A stretch of DNA of 64,000 nucleotides from Vibrio pectenicida (GTDB lineage Bacteria > Pseudomonadota > Gammaproteobacteria > Enterobacterales > Vibrionaceae), in assembly GCA_024347015.1 (NCBI GenBank), contig AP024890.1, positions 868,001 to 932,000 of the forward strand, in the 5' to 3' direction. The notes under the pieces were generated by a model. It did not search any database. It saw nothing but the letters and a program-made list of their open reading frames with translations, and was not told where the DNA came from. Below are positions 26,874-34,157 of this stretch, piece by piece. The translations under genes and the position numbers were made by a program. The number at the start of each line of letters is the position of its first letter. Position 1 is the stretch's first letter.

Positions 26874-27059
26874 TGACACTTTATCTGTATGCCCCTTAGT
26901 TGGGGTTTTCTGCGTTACTTTGGCCTCAGGATAAGCCACACAGCGCGATAATCATCCCTGTTTTTACCACTGTGATACCTCAGTGTGACCAGTTTTCGAT
27001 CCGTAACTCCTCATTTTTGTCTTGAAAATCATAACTGTGCACTTTTTAACCCGTGAACT

Positions 27060-27110
27060 ACTCCATACTTTACTCTATAGGTCGACTCCATAGTTTCACT
27101 CCATACCCTT
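27060..27110 (+). repeat. Four iteron-like tandem repeats
   Basis: ACTCCATA occurs at 27060, 27085 and 27098, with the variant ACTCTATA at 27072, at a regular spacing of 12-13 bp. They lie 190 bp after the putative initiator gene inside a 620-bp noncoding region. Regular short direct repeats next to a rep-like gene suggest iterons of a replication origin. Confidence 0.6.
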
Positions 27111-27117
27111 ACTTCCC

Positions 27118-27390
27118 CTAGTCTTCGACTAGAACGCCTTCGGTTAGAGATAGTAAAGATCTTAAAGAATACTGCCTGAAGGCAGTTGAGAATGAAGCGG
27201 CTCTTCTTGTCAGCAAGCTGACTGGAGCCTTAGAGCTGCACCGCTCCAACACAGTCGATTGACATCATACACGCGGTGAGTATGACCTTCGTTTATCGCT
27301 TCGCGATGGTCTAGCAAGGTGAAGGACGAGATTTTAAGCTTGGTGAAAAACGCACGTTATCCAGGAGCCATAGATACGGCTGTCTATGCC
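27118..27390. other. Noncoding hairpin cluster, candidate origin or structured RNA
   Basis: At least six hairpins occur within 273 bp: CTAGTC-TTC-GACTAG (27118-27132), ACTGCC-TGAA-GGCAGT (27171-27186), GTCAGC-AA-GCTGAC (27209-27222), TGGAGC/GCTCCA (27223-27248), ATCGC-TTC-GCGAT (27295-27307) and CATAGA/TCTATG (27369-27388). No gene fits here. With the iterons just upstream, the 26874-27493 gap probably holds the element's origin, or a structured RNA. Stability was not computed. Confidence 0.55.
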
Positions 27391-27493
27391 AGCTGTGAGT
27401 ATCGAGTATAGTTATCAGCGTCTATGATTTGCTCTGGCCAACATAGATAAAAACAACTATGCTGCAGCAAACCAATCAAAGGAATGACACCTT

Positions 27494-28159
27494 ATGAGTT
27501 ATTTGGGCTCTAAAGCGTCCAGTGGTGCTTATCAGGCGATTATTGCGAATATGCCAGCACACAACACCTATATTGAAGCGTATCTTGGTACAGGGGTGAT
27601 ATTCAATCGAAAGCCGCCTGCATTACATTCTGTGGGGTTGGAGTTAGATCCGGCGACACTCGCGGACTTCAAGCCGGAGCGCAACATTGATATCTACAAT
27701 GTGGATTCCGTGGCGTTCCTTGACACGTTCACGTTTGACGACCCAGAAACAACGTTTATTTATGCGGACCCGCCCTATTTGGAGGAAACTCGCACGTCTA
27801 ACAACCGATATCGTAAGGATTACACCCGCGGCGATCATCTTCAAATGCTGGCCCTCTATCAACGACTGACCCAGCAAGGTGTTCACATCATGATTTCAGG
27901 CTACCCATCTAAGCTTTATGATGAGACGTTAAGTGGCTGGCGAACGCACACATTCCGAGTGATGACTCGCGGCGGTGTGCGAACAGAAAAGCTCTGGATG
28001 AACTATGAAGCGGATTCTAAACATTGGGCTGCCTATGCTGGAAAGAACTTCACGGATAGGCAGAGGATCAAACGTAAGGCCGCCCGATGGGCGAAAAACT
28101 TTGCCGCAATGGATGCGTCAGAACAAATGGCGGTGTTATCGGCTATCATGAATGCGTAA
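27494..28159 (+). CDS. Dam-type (D12 class) DNA adenine N6-methyltransferase
   Basis: A 221-residue methyltransferase with an N-terminal YLGSKASSG loop (SAM-binding, like KxRxxG/LGSK motifs), YIEAYLGTG and the catalytic DPPY at 92-95. It transfers a methyl group from SAM to adenine N6 in DNA; the recognition site is unknown. It is orphan (no restriction gene beside it), so it likely protects phage DNA or tunes its replication or regulation. It is somewhat shorter than E. coli Dam (about 278). Confidence 0.88.
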   Translation: MSYLGSKASSGAYQAIIANMPAHNTYIEAYLGTGVIFNRKPPALHSVGLELDPATLADFKPERNIDIYNVDSVAFLDTFTFDDPETTFIYADPPYLEETRTSNNRYRKDYTRGDHLQMLALYQRLTQQGVHIMISGYPSKLYDETLSGWRTHTFRVMTRGGVRTEKLWMNYEADSKHWAAYAGKNFTDRQRIKRKAARWAKNFAAMDASEQMAVLSAIMNA

Positions 28160-28194
28160 ACCTAAACTAACTTCAGATATGGCAAGGTACAAAT

Positions 28195-28488
28195 ATGGAT
28201 ATAGAAAGCAAAGTTGAGAAAATCAGGAACTGTTTTAGTAAAAAGTTTGGGACGAATATTGAGTCTATAGATTGTAGTAATCGCAAGACATGGGCTTTCA
28301 TTGTCAATGGCACCTCAATTCTTCATATTTCTTATGAGTACCTAGCTGATAATGGAATAGATGATATATTGAACGCCATTGAAAAGGATTGCTTCAAAGT
28401 GCTTGAAGCTTATCCTCAGAACGCTTTTTTGTTAACGAATCAAGGCGTAAAATTAGGACCATCAGACCTAAAGAATACAGTCTGCTAA
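28195..28488 (+). CDS. Hypothetical prophage protein
   Basis: A 97-residue acidic soluble protein (MDIESKVEKIRNCFSKKFG...) with no recognised domain. It follows the methylase gene by 35 bp on the same strand. The start at 28195 follows GGCAAGGTACAAAT. It could be a small regulatory or host-takeover protein. Confidence 0.6.
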   Translation: MDIESKVEKIRNCFSKKFGTNIESIDCSNRKTWAFIVNGTSILHISYEYLADNGIDDILNAIEKDCFKVLEAYPQNAFLLTNQGVKLGPSDLKNTVC

Positions 28489-28503
28489 GCAGCCTATGAA
28501 ACA

Positions 28504-28791
28504 TCAATGTTCGGCCAGTGCGTCGTAAACTTTGGGATCATCTTGAATCGTTGCCAATACCTTAGCGGCCAGCCCAGAAGGATTGCGCCGTTTGCTCTCC
28601 CAACTCTTGATTGTGTCAATGCTAACATCCATTGTTGCAGCTAGTTCCGCTTGAGTTATTTTTAATACTTCTTCACGGATTGCTTTAACGTCTGCCACTT
28701 CATAGCGTGTTACCTTCGAGGGTTTTTTACAGCCATGTTGAATGTCTACGGCTTCTTCAAGGGAAGCTTGAAGCTCATTAAAAATGCTCAT
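28504..28791 (-). CDS. higA: HigA-type antitoxin
   Basis: A 95-residue antitoxin with a Cro/C1 helix-turn-helix (KITQAELAATMDVSIDTIKSWESKRRNPSG, about 43-72). It neutralises the toxin encoded just upstream and probably represses the operon. It overlaps the toxin gene by 4 bp (ATGA). The toxin-first order is typical of higBA. It is oriented against the surrounding prophage genes, as an independent module. Confidence 0.85.
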   Translation of the reverse strand: MSIFNELQASLEEAVDIQHGCKKPSKVTRYEVADVKAIREEVLKITQAELAATMDVSIDTIKSWESKRRNPSGLAAKVLATIQDDPKVYDALAEH

Positions 28792-29123
28792 TTTTCCTCT
28801 CCTTTTAGTGACTGAACTAGACTTTTTAACTTGGATTTCTCTTCTTTGGTTAAGCTGTCTTTATCAGATTTTGAGTAAGCGAGAACTAGAAATATTTTAT
28901 CGGCGTGAGCGAGAACATACAGCACACGTACACTACCGCTTTTCCCTTTATTGCCTACGGCCATACGAACTTTTCTAAGCCCACCCGTACCTTGGATGAT
29001 GTCCCCTTTTTCAGGTTGGGCGATAAGTTCCGCTTGTAAATCTTTTAGTTCATCGTCTGTTGCAAGTGCCTTAATCTGTCTGGTAAAAATCGAGGTTTCC
29101 ACAAACTCGATGGCATAACTCAC
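28788..29123 (-). CDS. higB: HigB/RelE-type mRNA interferase toxin
   Basis: A 111-residue RelE/ParE-superfamily toxin (FTRQIKALATDDELKDLQAELI, GGLRKVRMAVGNKGKSGSVRVLYVLA, IFLVLAYSKSDKDSLT), close in layout to Vibrio HigB2. Such toxins cleave mRNA on the ribosome. Basic residues in the RKVRM and RVLYV strands match the family's active surface. In this prophage it could stabilise the element or defend against other phages. Confidence 0.85.
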   Translation of the reverse strand: MSYAIEFVETSIFTRQIKALATDDELKDLQAELIAQPEKGDIIQGTGGLRKVRMAVGNKGKSGSVRVLYVLAHADKIFLVLAYSKSDKDSLTKEEKSKLKSLVQSLKGEEK

Positions 29124-29350
29124 TATACTGGCCCCTTACTTCATTATGTTAGGTGTACATAGTACACTTTGTCAACTTGGCAATCAATACTCGCTAAGTC
29201 ATCGATTCTCCAACTCTTTTGATTAGTGTTACAAGATTCAAGATTTATATAAAACCAGTGCCTTATTGTTATGAGGTGGGTATAATTGCTACCGGATTCG
29301 TAAATTTCTTCGGCTTGTTTCTTTTAACGTCAGTTAAGGTAACGAGCTAT

Positions 29351-29617
29351 ATGTCATATCAACATAAAATATTTATTGTCATTCTCCTATCCCTATTGAG
29401 TATCGGTCTCTATCTATCCATACCGATAGAGTTCATTGATTTACTCTCTCCCTATATGTCTAAAGGGGTCTATCTCCTACTCCTCGCCATTATGTTTTTC
29501 TTGGGCTGTTGGGCTAACAACAGCCCACGGCCGCCTAAAACAGAAAAGCAGAAGCTTGACGTCATCGTTTACGCTTGGGCTTTTGTCGGCCTGTTCTCTG
29601 TCATGATTGAGTGGTGA
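29351..29617 (+). CDS. Small membrane protein of the prophage
   Basis: An 88-residue protein with three hydrophobic helices (about 6-26, 40-56 and 72-86) and a polar loop (NNSPRPPKTEKQK). The frame is open back to a TTG at 29219, which would add another helix; I prefer the ATG at 29351. It may be a virion-membrane or superinfection protein; tailless phages of this class have an inner lipid membrane with many small proteins. Confidence 0.5.
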   Translation: MSYQHKIFIVILLSLLSIGLYLSIPIEFIDLLSPYMSKGVYLLLLAIMFFLGCWANNSPRPPKTEKQKLDVIVYAWAFVGLFSVMIEW

Positions 29618-29621
29618 TCGT

Positions 29622-29801
29622 ATGGAGCAGAAAACACTACAAAGCGAAACCACACGATTACTCAATGAAATGGATACCGAATCACAAGCCTATAAGCCGC
29701 CTATGGGGTTTGGCTTTGTTAAGCCTTGGTTGACTAAAACGGTTTGGCTATTTAAGGCGTTTAATCGTCGTCTCAATGCACTGGAAAAGGAGCGCGGATA
29801 A
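29622..29801 (+). CDS. Small prophage protein, start of the structural operon
   Basis: A 59-residue basic protein (MEQKTLQSETTRLLNEMD...). Its last base overlaps the start of the next gene, so translation is coupled. There is no recognised domain; an amphipathic segment (KPWLTKTVWLFKAFNRRL) could lie on a membrane. Confidence 0.55.
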   Translation: MEQKTLQSETTRLLNEMDTESQAYKPPMGFGFVKPWLTKTVWLFKAFNRRLNALEKERG

Positions 29802-30187
29802 TGGAAAAGGAAATCTTAGGTTATATCACTTGCCGCACTTGTATGACCCCCAAAGCCATCATTCAAGGCTCAGGCAAGCGCAAAGAATATGTGTATGGCC
29901 GTTGTGAATGTGGTCCAGATAATCGCACAGGCAAGCCAGCACAGCTAGAAATGAAAAGCTTTAAGCCTTTGGCGGATATTGAGCTTGAGATTAAAACCAT
30001 CAAAAACGGTAAACCCAAGCTAAACGATCCAAAACCGGAACCACAATCAGACCCAAAGCCCGTTGTGAATCAACCACAACCGGATAGTGAATCAAAGCCA
30101 ATGGGAACGGCTGCATGTATGGGCATTGGGGCGGTAACAGGGTTTGTATTAGGTGGCATGATTAAAGTATTAAAGGCGGTGGCGTAA
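29801..30187 (+). CDS. Zinc-ribbon protein with C-terminal membrane anchor
   Basis: A 128-residue protein with an N-terminal CxxC pair (CRTCMTP) and CEC that could bind zinc, a proline/lysine-rich linker (PKPEPQSDPKP) and a glycine-rich hydrophobic C-terminus (MGIGAVTGFVLGGMIKVL). It overlaps both neighbours by one base. It is probably a virion membrane protein; no family name is known to me. Confidence 0.6.
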   Translation: MEKEILGYITCRTCMTPKAIIQGSGKRKEYVYGRCECGPDNRTGKPAQLEMKSFKPLADIELEIKTIKNGKPKLNDPKPEPQSDPKPVVNQPQPDSESKPMGTAACMGIGAVTGFVLGGMIKVLKAVA

Positions 30188-30678
30188 TGGACGAACAAGT
30201 ACCAGAAATCAATCAAATAAATGTAGAAGATATCGAGCAGTTAGAGCAGCACAGTGAGCTAGACGAAAAAGCATTATTGGCAGAGCTTAACGGCGACGAC
30301 TTCGATCCAGAAAGCGTCATTAAACGCAAAGACCCCAAACAAGCGGCAGCACTTGAAGTGGGTAAACAAACCGCTAGTGTGGTGCTGGGTGTGGTTGAGC
30401 AAGGGCTTAAAATGTTTGGGCATAAGTCGTTTGAGTTTGACCCTGACGGCGCGGAAGGTGTCGCGCAAGCGGCCGCCCCTCTTTTTGTGAAATACAACGG
30501 TGAATTGCCGCCTTGGCTGGCCGAATACAAAGAGGAAATTGCTTTGATTGGTGCAACGGGTGCACTTGGTTTTAGCTCATATCAGCAAATCAAAGCCCTT
30601 AAAGCTTTTGATAAAGCCAAAGAGATTGAGAAAGCTGACAATGAAGAGGAGCAAAGCCATGCTATTACTCAAGAATAA
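30187..30678 (+). CDS. Acidic prophage protein with central hydrophobic part
   Basis: A 163-residue protein, very acidic at both ends, with two alanine/glycine-rich helices (about 56-80 and 119-130). The start overlaps the preceding stop (TAATG). I do not recognise it. Its place ahead of the ATPase and capsid genes suggests a structural or assembly role. Confidence 0.55.
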   Translation: MDEQVPEINQINVEDIEQLEQHSELDEKALLAELNGDDFDPESVIKRKDPKQAAALEVGKQTASVVLGVVEQGLKMFGHKSFEFDPDGAEGVAQAAAPLFVKYNGELPPWLAEYKEEIALIGATGALGFSSYQQIKALKAFDKAKEIEKADNEEEQSHAITQE

Positions 30679-30898
30679 CGCGTCATTTTACCATTACCAC
30701 TGCAAGGTTCTAGAAGTTGAAATACTGTTGTTGATTCATGATAGTGACAAAGCAGACTTTCTACCATGGCTAGGTGGAGAACCAATAACTGAGCAAGAGG
30801 CAACAGCGCTTATTTCTAAGGGCGTAATGCTGCAATGTCATGCTAATGCCATTGTGCCCATAGGAGAGGCAATCAATGCAGCCCATCAACCCGAATAA
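30659..30898 (+). CDS. Small prophage protein ahead of the ATPase
   Basis: A 79-residue protein starting at the ATG at 30659 with a strong GAGGAG site. The longer frame upstream overlaps the previous gene too far to be likely. It has a small beta-rich N-terminus and an ITEQEATALISKG helix. It overlaps the ATPase start by 23 bp. Function is unknown. Confidence 0.55.
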   Translation: MLLLKNNASFYHYHCKVLEVEILLLIHDSDKADFLPWLGGEPITEQEATALISKGVMLQCHANAIVPIGEAINAAHQPE

Positions 30899-31535
30899 TG
30901 CCCTTAAAAATGGTCATGTGTTTGCGGTTGGGATGAGTGGCAGCGGCAAAACGTCCGCTGCTAAGAAACTCTTTATCAAGGCGACTGACCAAGTCGCCAT
31001 TTTTGACCCAATGGGCGACTATACCGGAAAGCTTGCGGGGCGTGTGGTGCGTGGCTACAGCGACATTAAAGAATTTGCTGCCGCATTGATTGCAGGTCGT
31101 AAGACTAAGCAAGGCTTTAAAATTGCCTATCAGCCCACTGTTGAAACCACAACCAAGGACTTTGATAAGTACTGTCAGGTTGTGTGGGCGATGGGCAACG
31201 GTAAGCACGTAAAAGAGCTCAAAGTTATCTGTGAGGAAGTGGCAGAGCACAGCGACAATGCGGGCAAGGCGACAGGTTACCACGGCAAGATATTGCGCTT
31301 AGGGCGTAAGTTTAACTTACATACCATTAATCTATTTCAACGTGGCCAAGAGGTATCAAAGACCATCATTGATAACTGTCAGCATGCGTGTGTGATGATG
31401 CAAAAGACCAAAGCCAGTGCTCAATATTTGGAAAAAATGACCGGAATACCCGCGGATGAAATAGACCAACTCAACCCGCTTGAGTACTTGCTGCAAGACG
31501 GTAAGCAATTCAAAAAGGGGGTGATTCGCTGGTAA
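30876..31535 (+). CDS. Genome-packaging ATPase (FtsK/A32-like, PM2 P9-type)
   Basis: A 219-residue P-loop ATPase: Walker A GMSGSGKT at 19-26, Walker B with hydrophobic strand KVICEE (E120-E121), and a later segment LHTINLFQRGQEVSKTII containing a conserved glutamine region as in the FtsK-HerA class. Size and layout match the packaging ATPases of tailless phages with internal membranes (PRD1 P9, PM2 P9). It pumps DNA into the preformed capsid. The capsid gene follows shortly. This is one of the two hallmark genes of the element. Confidence 0.85.
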   Translation: MQPINPNNALKNGHVFAVGMSGSGKTSAAKKLFIKATDQVAIFDPMGDYTGKLAGRVVRGYSDIKEFAAALIAGRKTKQGFKIAYQPTVETTTKDFDKYCQVVWAMGNGKHVKELKVICEEVAEHSDNAGKATGYHGKILRLGRKFNLHTINLFQRGQEVSKTIIDNCQHACVMMQKTKASAQYLEKMTGIPADEIDQLNPLEYLLQDGKQFKKGVIRW

Positions 31536-31567
31536 TATGTGAACCAAATCAAACTTATTGCCAACCC

Positions 31568-31600
31568 ATTCACAATAACTATTAGGTATCGATTGTGAAT
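31568..31600. promoter_or_regulatory. Perfect 9-bp inverted repeat upstream of the capsid genes
   Basis: ATTCACAAT (31568-31576) and ATTGTGAAT (31592-31600) are perfect inverted copies around 15 nt, in the gap between the ATPase gene and the next small gene. It could be an operator for late expression or an RNA hairpin before the terminator just downstream. Confidence 0.45.
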
Positions 31601-31616
31601 ATCTTGCTTAAGTGAA

Positions 31617-31642
31617 AGCCGTCCAATGTTGGGCGGTTTTTT
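31617..31642 (+). terminator. Terminator between ATPase and capsid units
   Basis: CCGTCCAA and TTGGGCGG form a stem (one G-U) followed by TTTTTT at 31637-31642. It would separate the upstream unit from the capsid genes or give partial read-through. Confidence 0.8.
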
Positions 31643-31656
31643 ATTTGGAGCAAACA

Positions 31657-31770
31657 ATGAAATTAGATGCTAAGAACATCGGCATTATTGCGGGCATTGC
31701 GGCACTGGTCGCGGCTGGCGTGGTTTGGGCATCAAACAACGTTGATGCCGTTGAAGACACAATCGGTTAA
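31657..31770 (+). CDS. 37-residue membrane protein
   Basis: The ATG at 31657, with GGAG 8 bases upstream, starts a 37-residue protein: MKLDAKN, an alanine/isoleucine-rich helix (IGIIAGIAALVAAGVVWA), then an acidic tail. It ends 11 bp before the capsid gene. Tiny one-helix proteins next to the capsid gene are typical of PM2-type virion membrane proteins. Confidence 0.65.
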   Translation: MKLDAKNIGIIAGIAALVAAGVVWASNNVDAVEDTIG

Positions 31771-31781
31771 GGGGTTGTGAC

Positions 31782-32588
31782 ATGAATTCAGTAATGAAAA
31801 TCAATTCCTTTACGGGTATTAAATGGGGTGAGAAAGCAATCGTGACCCTATCGACGGGGCCAGTCTATGAAGAAATCTTTCTGGAAACGAACCTAACACC
31901 TGAGCAAATCAAGCGTGTCTCTATCACGCTCAATGCTGATGAAATTATCACGCTAGATGGTCAGCTTATGAAATCTCTAGAAGCGTACAAAGGTATGCCG
32001 TCTATTGAAGGTTTCTATCATATCCCATTGGCTGACATTACGGCCAAAACCAAAAACGGTATGCGCTATACAGCCCTTGTGACAGAGACAGGCGATAACA
32101 TCACGTTAGAAGTCGAAATCGTGGATAAACCCGCTGACGATTCGCCGGATGTACAATTGAAAGGTCATGCGACGGTCTCCCCTGCGCAACCTGCAAGAAT
32201 CGTTGTTCCCATGATCCAAAAGCAGACCATGCAAGCGGGTTCAACGGAAAACGAGTTTCTAGATCTAAAAAGTGGTCCGTTGGTGCACGTTCGCCGCATG
32301 CACTTTTTGAGCGCTGAAATTAACGGGCTGGAAATTCACAAAGACTATGTAAAGCTTTACGACTCAACGCGAGCGGTGGAAACCATGCGTGCAAAACGTA
32401 ATCGCCGTTTTTGGCAAGCGGGCGTGTTTCATTTTGACCCTATCATGCGCGGTTATTATCTAGATGAACTGTTCCCCACCTACCACAGTAATGAACTCAA
32501 GCTCACTGTAAAAACAGATTCAGCGGTTGGTACGATCCCAATCTTGGTTGAGTCGGTCAAAGTGGTGCGTCCTGATCTCATTCAATAA
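31782..32588 (+). CDS. Major capsid protein, double jelly-roll type
   Basis: A 268-residue, beta-rich protein. The opening (INSFTGIKWGEKAIVTL, then PVYEEIFLETNLTPEQIKRVSI) resembles the start of the PM2 capsid protein P2 as I remember it, and the length is nearly the same (about 270). The two-strand-set layout with a central proline-containing break (SPAQPARIVVPM, about 140-151) fits two jelly rolls. A similarity search or fold prediction would be decisive. Position after the ATPase gene and among tiny membrane proteins supports it. Confidence 0.75.
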   Translation: MNSVMKINSFTGIKWGEKAIVTLSTGPVYEEIFLETNLTPEQIKRVSITLNADEIITLDGQLMKSLEAYKGMPSIEGFYHIPLADITAKTKNGMRYTALVTETGDNITLEVEIVDKPADDSPDVQLKGHATVSPAQPARIVVPMIQKQTMQAGSTENEFLDLKSGPLVHVRRMHFLSAEINGLEIHKDYVKLYDSTRAVETMRAKRNRRFWQAGVFHFDPIMRGYYLDELFPTYHSNELKLTVKTDSAVGTIPILVESVKVVRPDLIQ

Positions 32589-32597
32589 GGGGGCGTT

Positions 32598-32867
32598 ATG
32601 TCTTTATGGGATGACTTGAGCGACTTTGGTTCTGGTGCGCTTGATAGTGTTGGTGAAGGGTTTGACAGCCTCGTTAAAACCGCCACGACCTCAGAGCAAC
32701 AAACTGTGAATTCAGGCACCACGGCGCAGACAGTCAAACAAGCTGACAACCACGGCAATAAGGTGACACCTGTATCGCAGAAAGAAGATAAAACACTTCT
32801 CTATGCGGGTATTGGATTCGCGGCGTTATTGGGTGTGGGTTTGCTTGTCGTGTTGGCCAAAAAATAG
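32598..32867 (+). CDS. Small virion membrane protein candidate
   Basis: An 89-residue protein with an acidic, glycine-rich N-terminus (MSLWDDLSDFGSGALDS) and one C-terminal membrane helix (LLYAGIGFAALLGVGLLVVLA) followed by KK. It lies 9 bp after the capsid gene with its own ribosome-binding site. Confidence 0.6.
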   Translation: MSLWDDLSDFGSGALDSVGEGFDSLVKTATTSEQQTVNSGTTAQTVKQADNHGNKVTPVSQKEDKTLLYAGIGFAALLGVGLLVVLAKK

Positions 32868-32876
32868 GGAGAGACG

Positions 32877-33026
32877 ATGCCATTAATATGGGTTGCTCTT
32901 GCCGCTGGCGGGGCGGGGTTTGGGGGCGGATTCTTTGCGGGATCGGCTGCAACGAAAGTGATTAAGTTAGCCGCTCTTGGGGGCGGCGGTTATATCGCCT
33001 ACAAGGTAATTAAGGGGGGCAAATGA
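32877..33026 (+). CDS. 49-residue glycine-rich membrane protein
   Basis: The ATG at 32877 follows GGGAGAGACG. It encodes 49 residues, mostly glycine, alanine and other small hydrophobic residues (WVALAAGGAGFGGGFFAG...), ending in KGGK. It overlaps the next gene by 4 bp (ATGA). This is probably a membrane protein of the virion. Confidence 0.6.
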   Translation: MPLIWVALAAGGAGFGGGFFAGSAATKVIKLAALGGGGYIAYKVIKGGK

Positions 33027-33238
33027 TACCGAATGGGCTAACTAATAGCGGTTCGATGCCTATCAGTGCGGGAGGTGGTGCTGCGGGTCCTAGCCAAGCC
33101 GACGCGAGAAACTCGATTGGCGGTATCCGAAACGGTGCGATCAACTTTGGTGGCAGTGCTTGGCAAAGCTTAGCGAGCAATGCCCCGCTTATTTTACTTG
33201 GGATTGGTGCGGTGATATGGGCGGTGAAAAGAAAATGA
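33023..33238 (+). CDS. 71-residue protein with C-terminal membrane helix
   Basis: A glycine/serine/asparagine-rich N-terminus is followed by one hydrophobic helix (APLILLGIGAVIWAV) and KRK. It overlaps both neighbours by 4 bp, showing tight translational coupling within the capsid operon. Confidence 0.6.
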   Translation: MIPNGLTNSGSMPISAGGGAAGPSQADARNSIGGIRNGAINFGGSAWQSLASNAPLILLGIGAVIWAVKRK

Positions 33239-33651
33239 AATTCAATTTGATTCGCCCTAACCGCCCTGACCTATCGGCGCAATTTAAGCTGATTAAACGT
33301 GCGTTTAATGGAGTGGATAACGCTAAGGCTGAGTTTGAGTTTTGCTGTGATGCGGTCATCGATAAACGAGCGAGCTTGTATCACCTAGTTAGCCGCAAGC
33401 AAGGCGTATCATTGCGGTTTGTCGGTTACGTCACCAGTGACAATGACTATTTGATTTTAGCGATGACGGGCAAAGGCTTACAACAAGGTGCGCCCGCGAT
33501 CATTGATGCAGTTAAATCTCAAGGTTATCGCGCTATCAAATATCACACGGTGCGCACGGGCATGACTCGAATTCTTAAAGGGTTTGGGTTCGTGTTAACG
33601 GGCCAGTCAGAACGTGATGCTGTGTTGTCTTTGAATTTGGGGGGGTGCTAA
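33235..33651 (+). CDS. Acyltransferase-like (GNAT-fold?) structural-operon protein
   Basis: A 138-residue soluble protein. The start is ATG 33235, overlapping the previous stop; a longer upstream frame is unlikely. The pattern of a beta-strand pair (GVSLRFVGYVTSDNDYLILAMTGKGLQQGAPAIIDAV) and a late IKYHTVRTGMTRILKGFGF segment suggests a GNAT-like fold, although the acetyl-CoA loop is weak (GKGLQQGAP). Its job in the virion or in host modification is unknown. Confidence 0.45.
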   Translation: MKFNLIRPNRPDLSAQFKLIKRAFNGVDNAKAEFEFCCDAVIDKRASLYHLVSRKQGVSLRFVGYVTSDNDYLILAMTGKGLQQGAPAIIDAVKSQGYRAIKYHTVRTGMTRILKGFGFVLTGQSERDAVLSLNLGGC

Positions 33652-34157
33652 TGGGCGGCGGCGGTTCAAGTTCAAGTAAAAACACCACGCAAACCACCAA
33701 CACCAACGGCACAAGCGCGGTTAGCGGTGACAACCTTGGTGTAATGATTTCAGGTGTTAATGGCAACATTGGCAGTGTCACCATGACTGACCACGGCGCT
33801 ATGAAAGCAGCCGAGAATATGGCTAAGGCGGCAATGGCAAGCAATACGGAAGCCATGAAGCAAGCGGGTAATCTCAGCTCAGAAGCGATAAAAAGCAATG
33901 AGCGGGTCATTGATAAGTCCTTTGACTTTGGCGAGAAGTCATTGAATGCCGTATCAAAAACTAACTCAGAAGCCATTGATGCAATGAAAGTGCTGGCCGC
34001 GCAAAGCAGTGAAAACACACGCACGGCGCTAAAAGTGGCAGAAAAGGCGAAAACTCATGAGCAAACAGGCACGGCCCCGCAAATGACGAAAATTGCACTG
34101 GGTGTGTCGGGTGCGCTTGCTGTGGGTATGGTGGCGTTAGCATGGAGTAAGAAATAA
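33651..34157 (+). CDS. Low-complexity structural protein with C-terminal anchor
   Basis: A 168-residue protein: glycine/serine/threonine-rich start, a long alanine-rich helical middle (about 45-135) likely to form a coiled coil, and a C-terminal membrane helix (IALGVSGALAVGMVALAW). The start at 33651 overlaps the previous stop by one base. It is a candidate for a membrane-anchored stalk or DNA-delivery protein. Confidence 0.55.
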   Translation: MGGGGSSSSKNTTQTTNTNGTSAVSGDNLGVMISGVNGNIGSVTMTDHGAMKAAENMAKAAMASNTEAMKQAGNLSSEAIKSNERVIDKSFDFGEKSLNAVSKTNSEAIDAMKVLAAQSSENTRTALKVAEKAKTHEQTGTAPQMTKIALGVSGALAVGMVALAWSKK

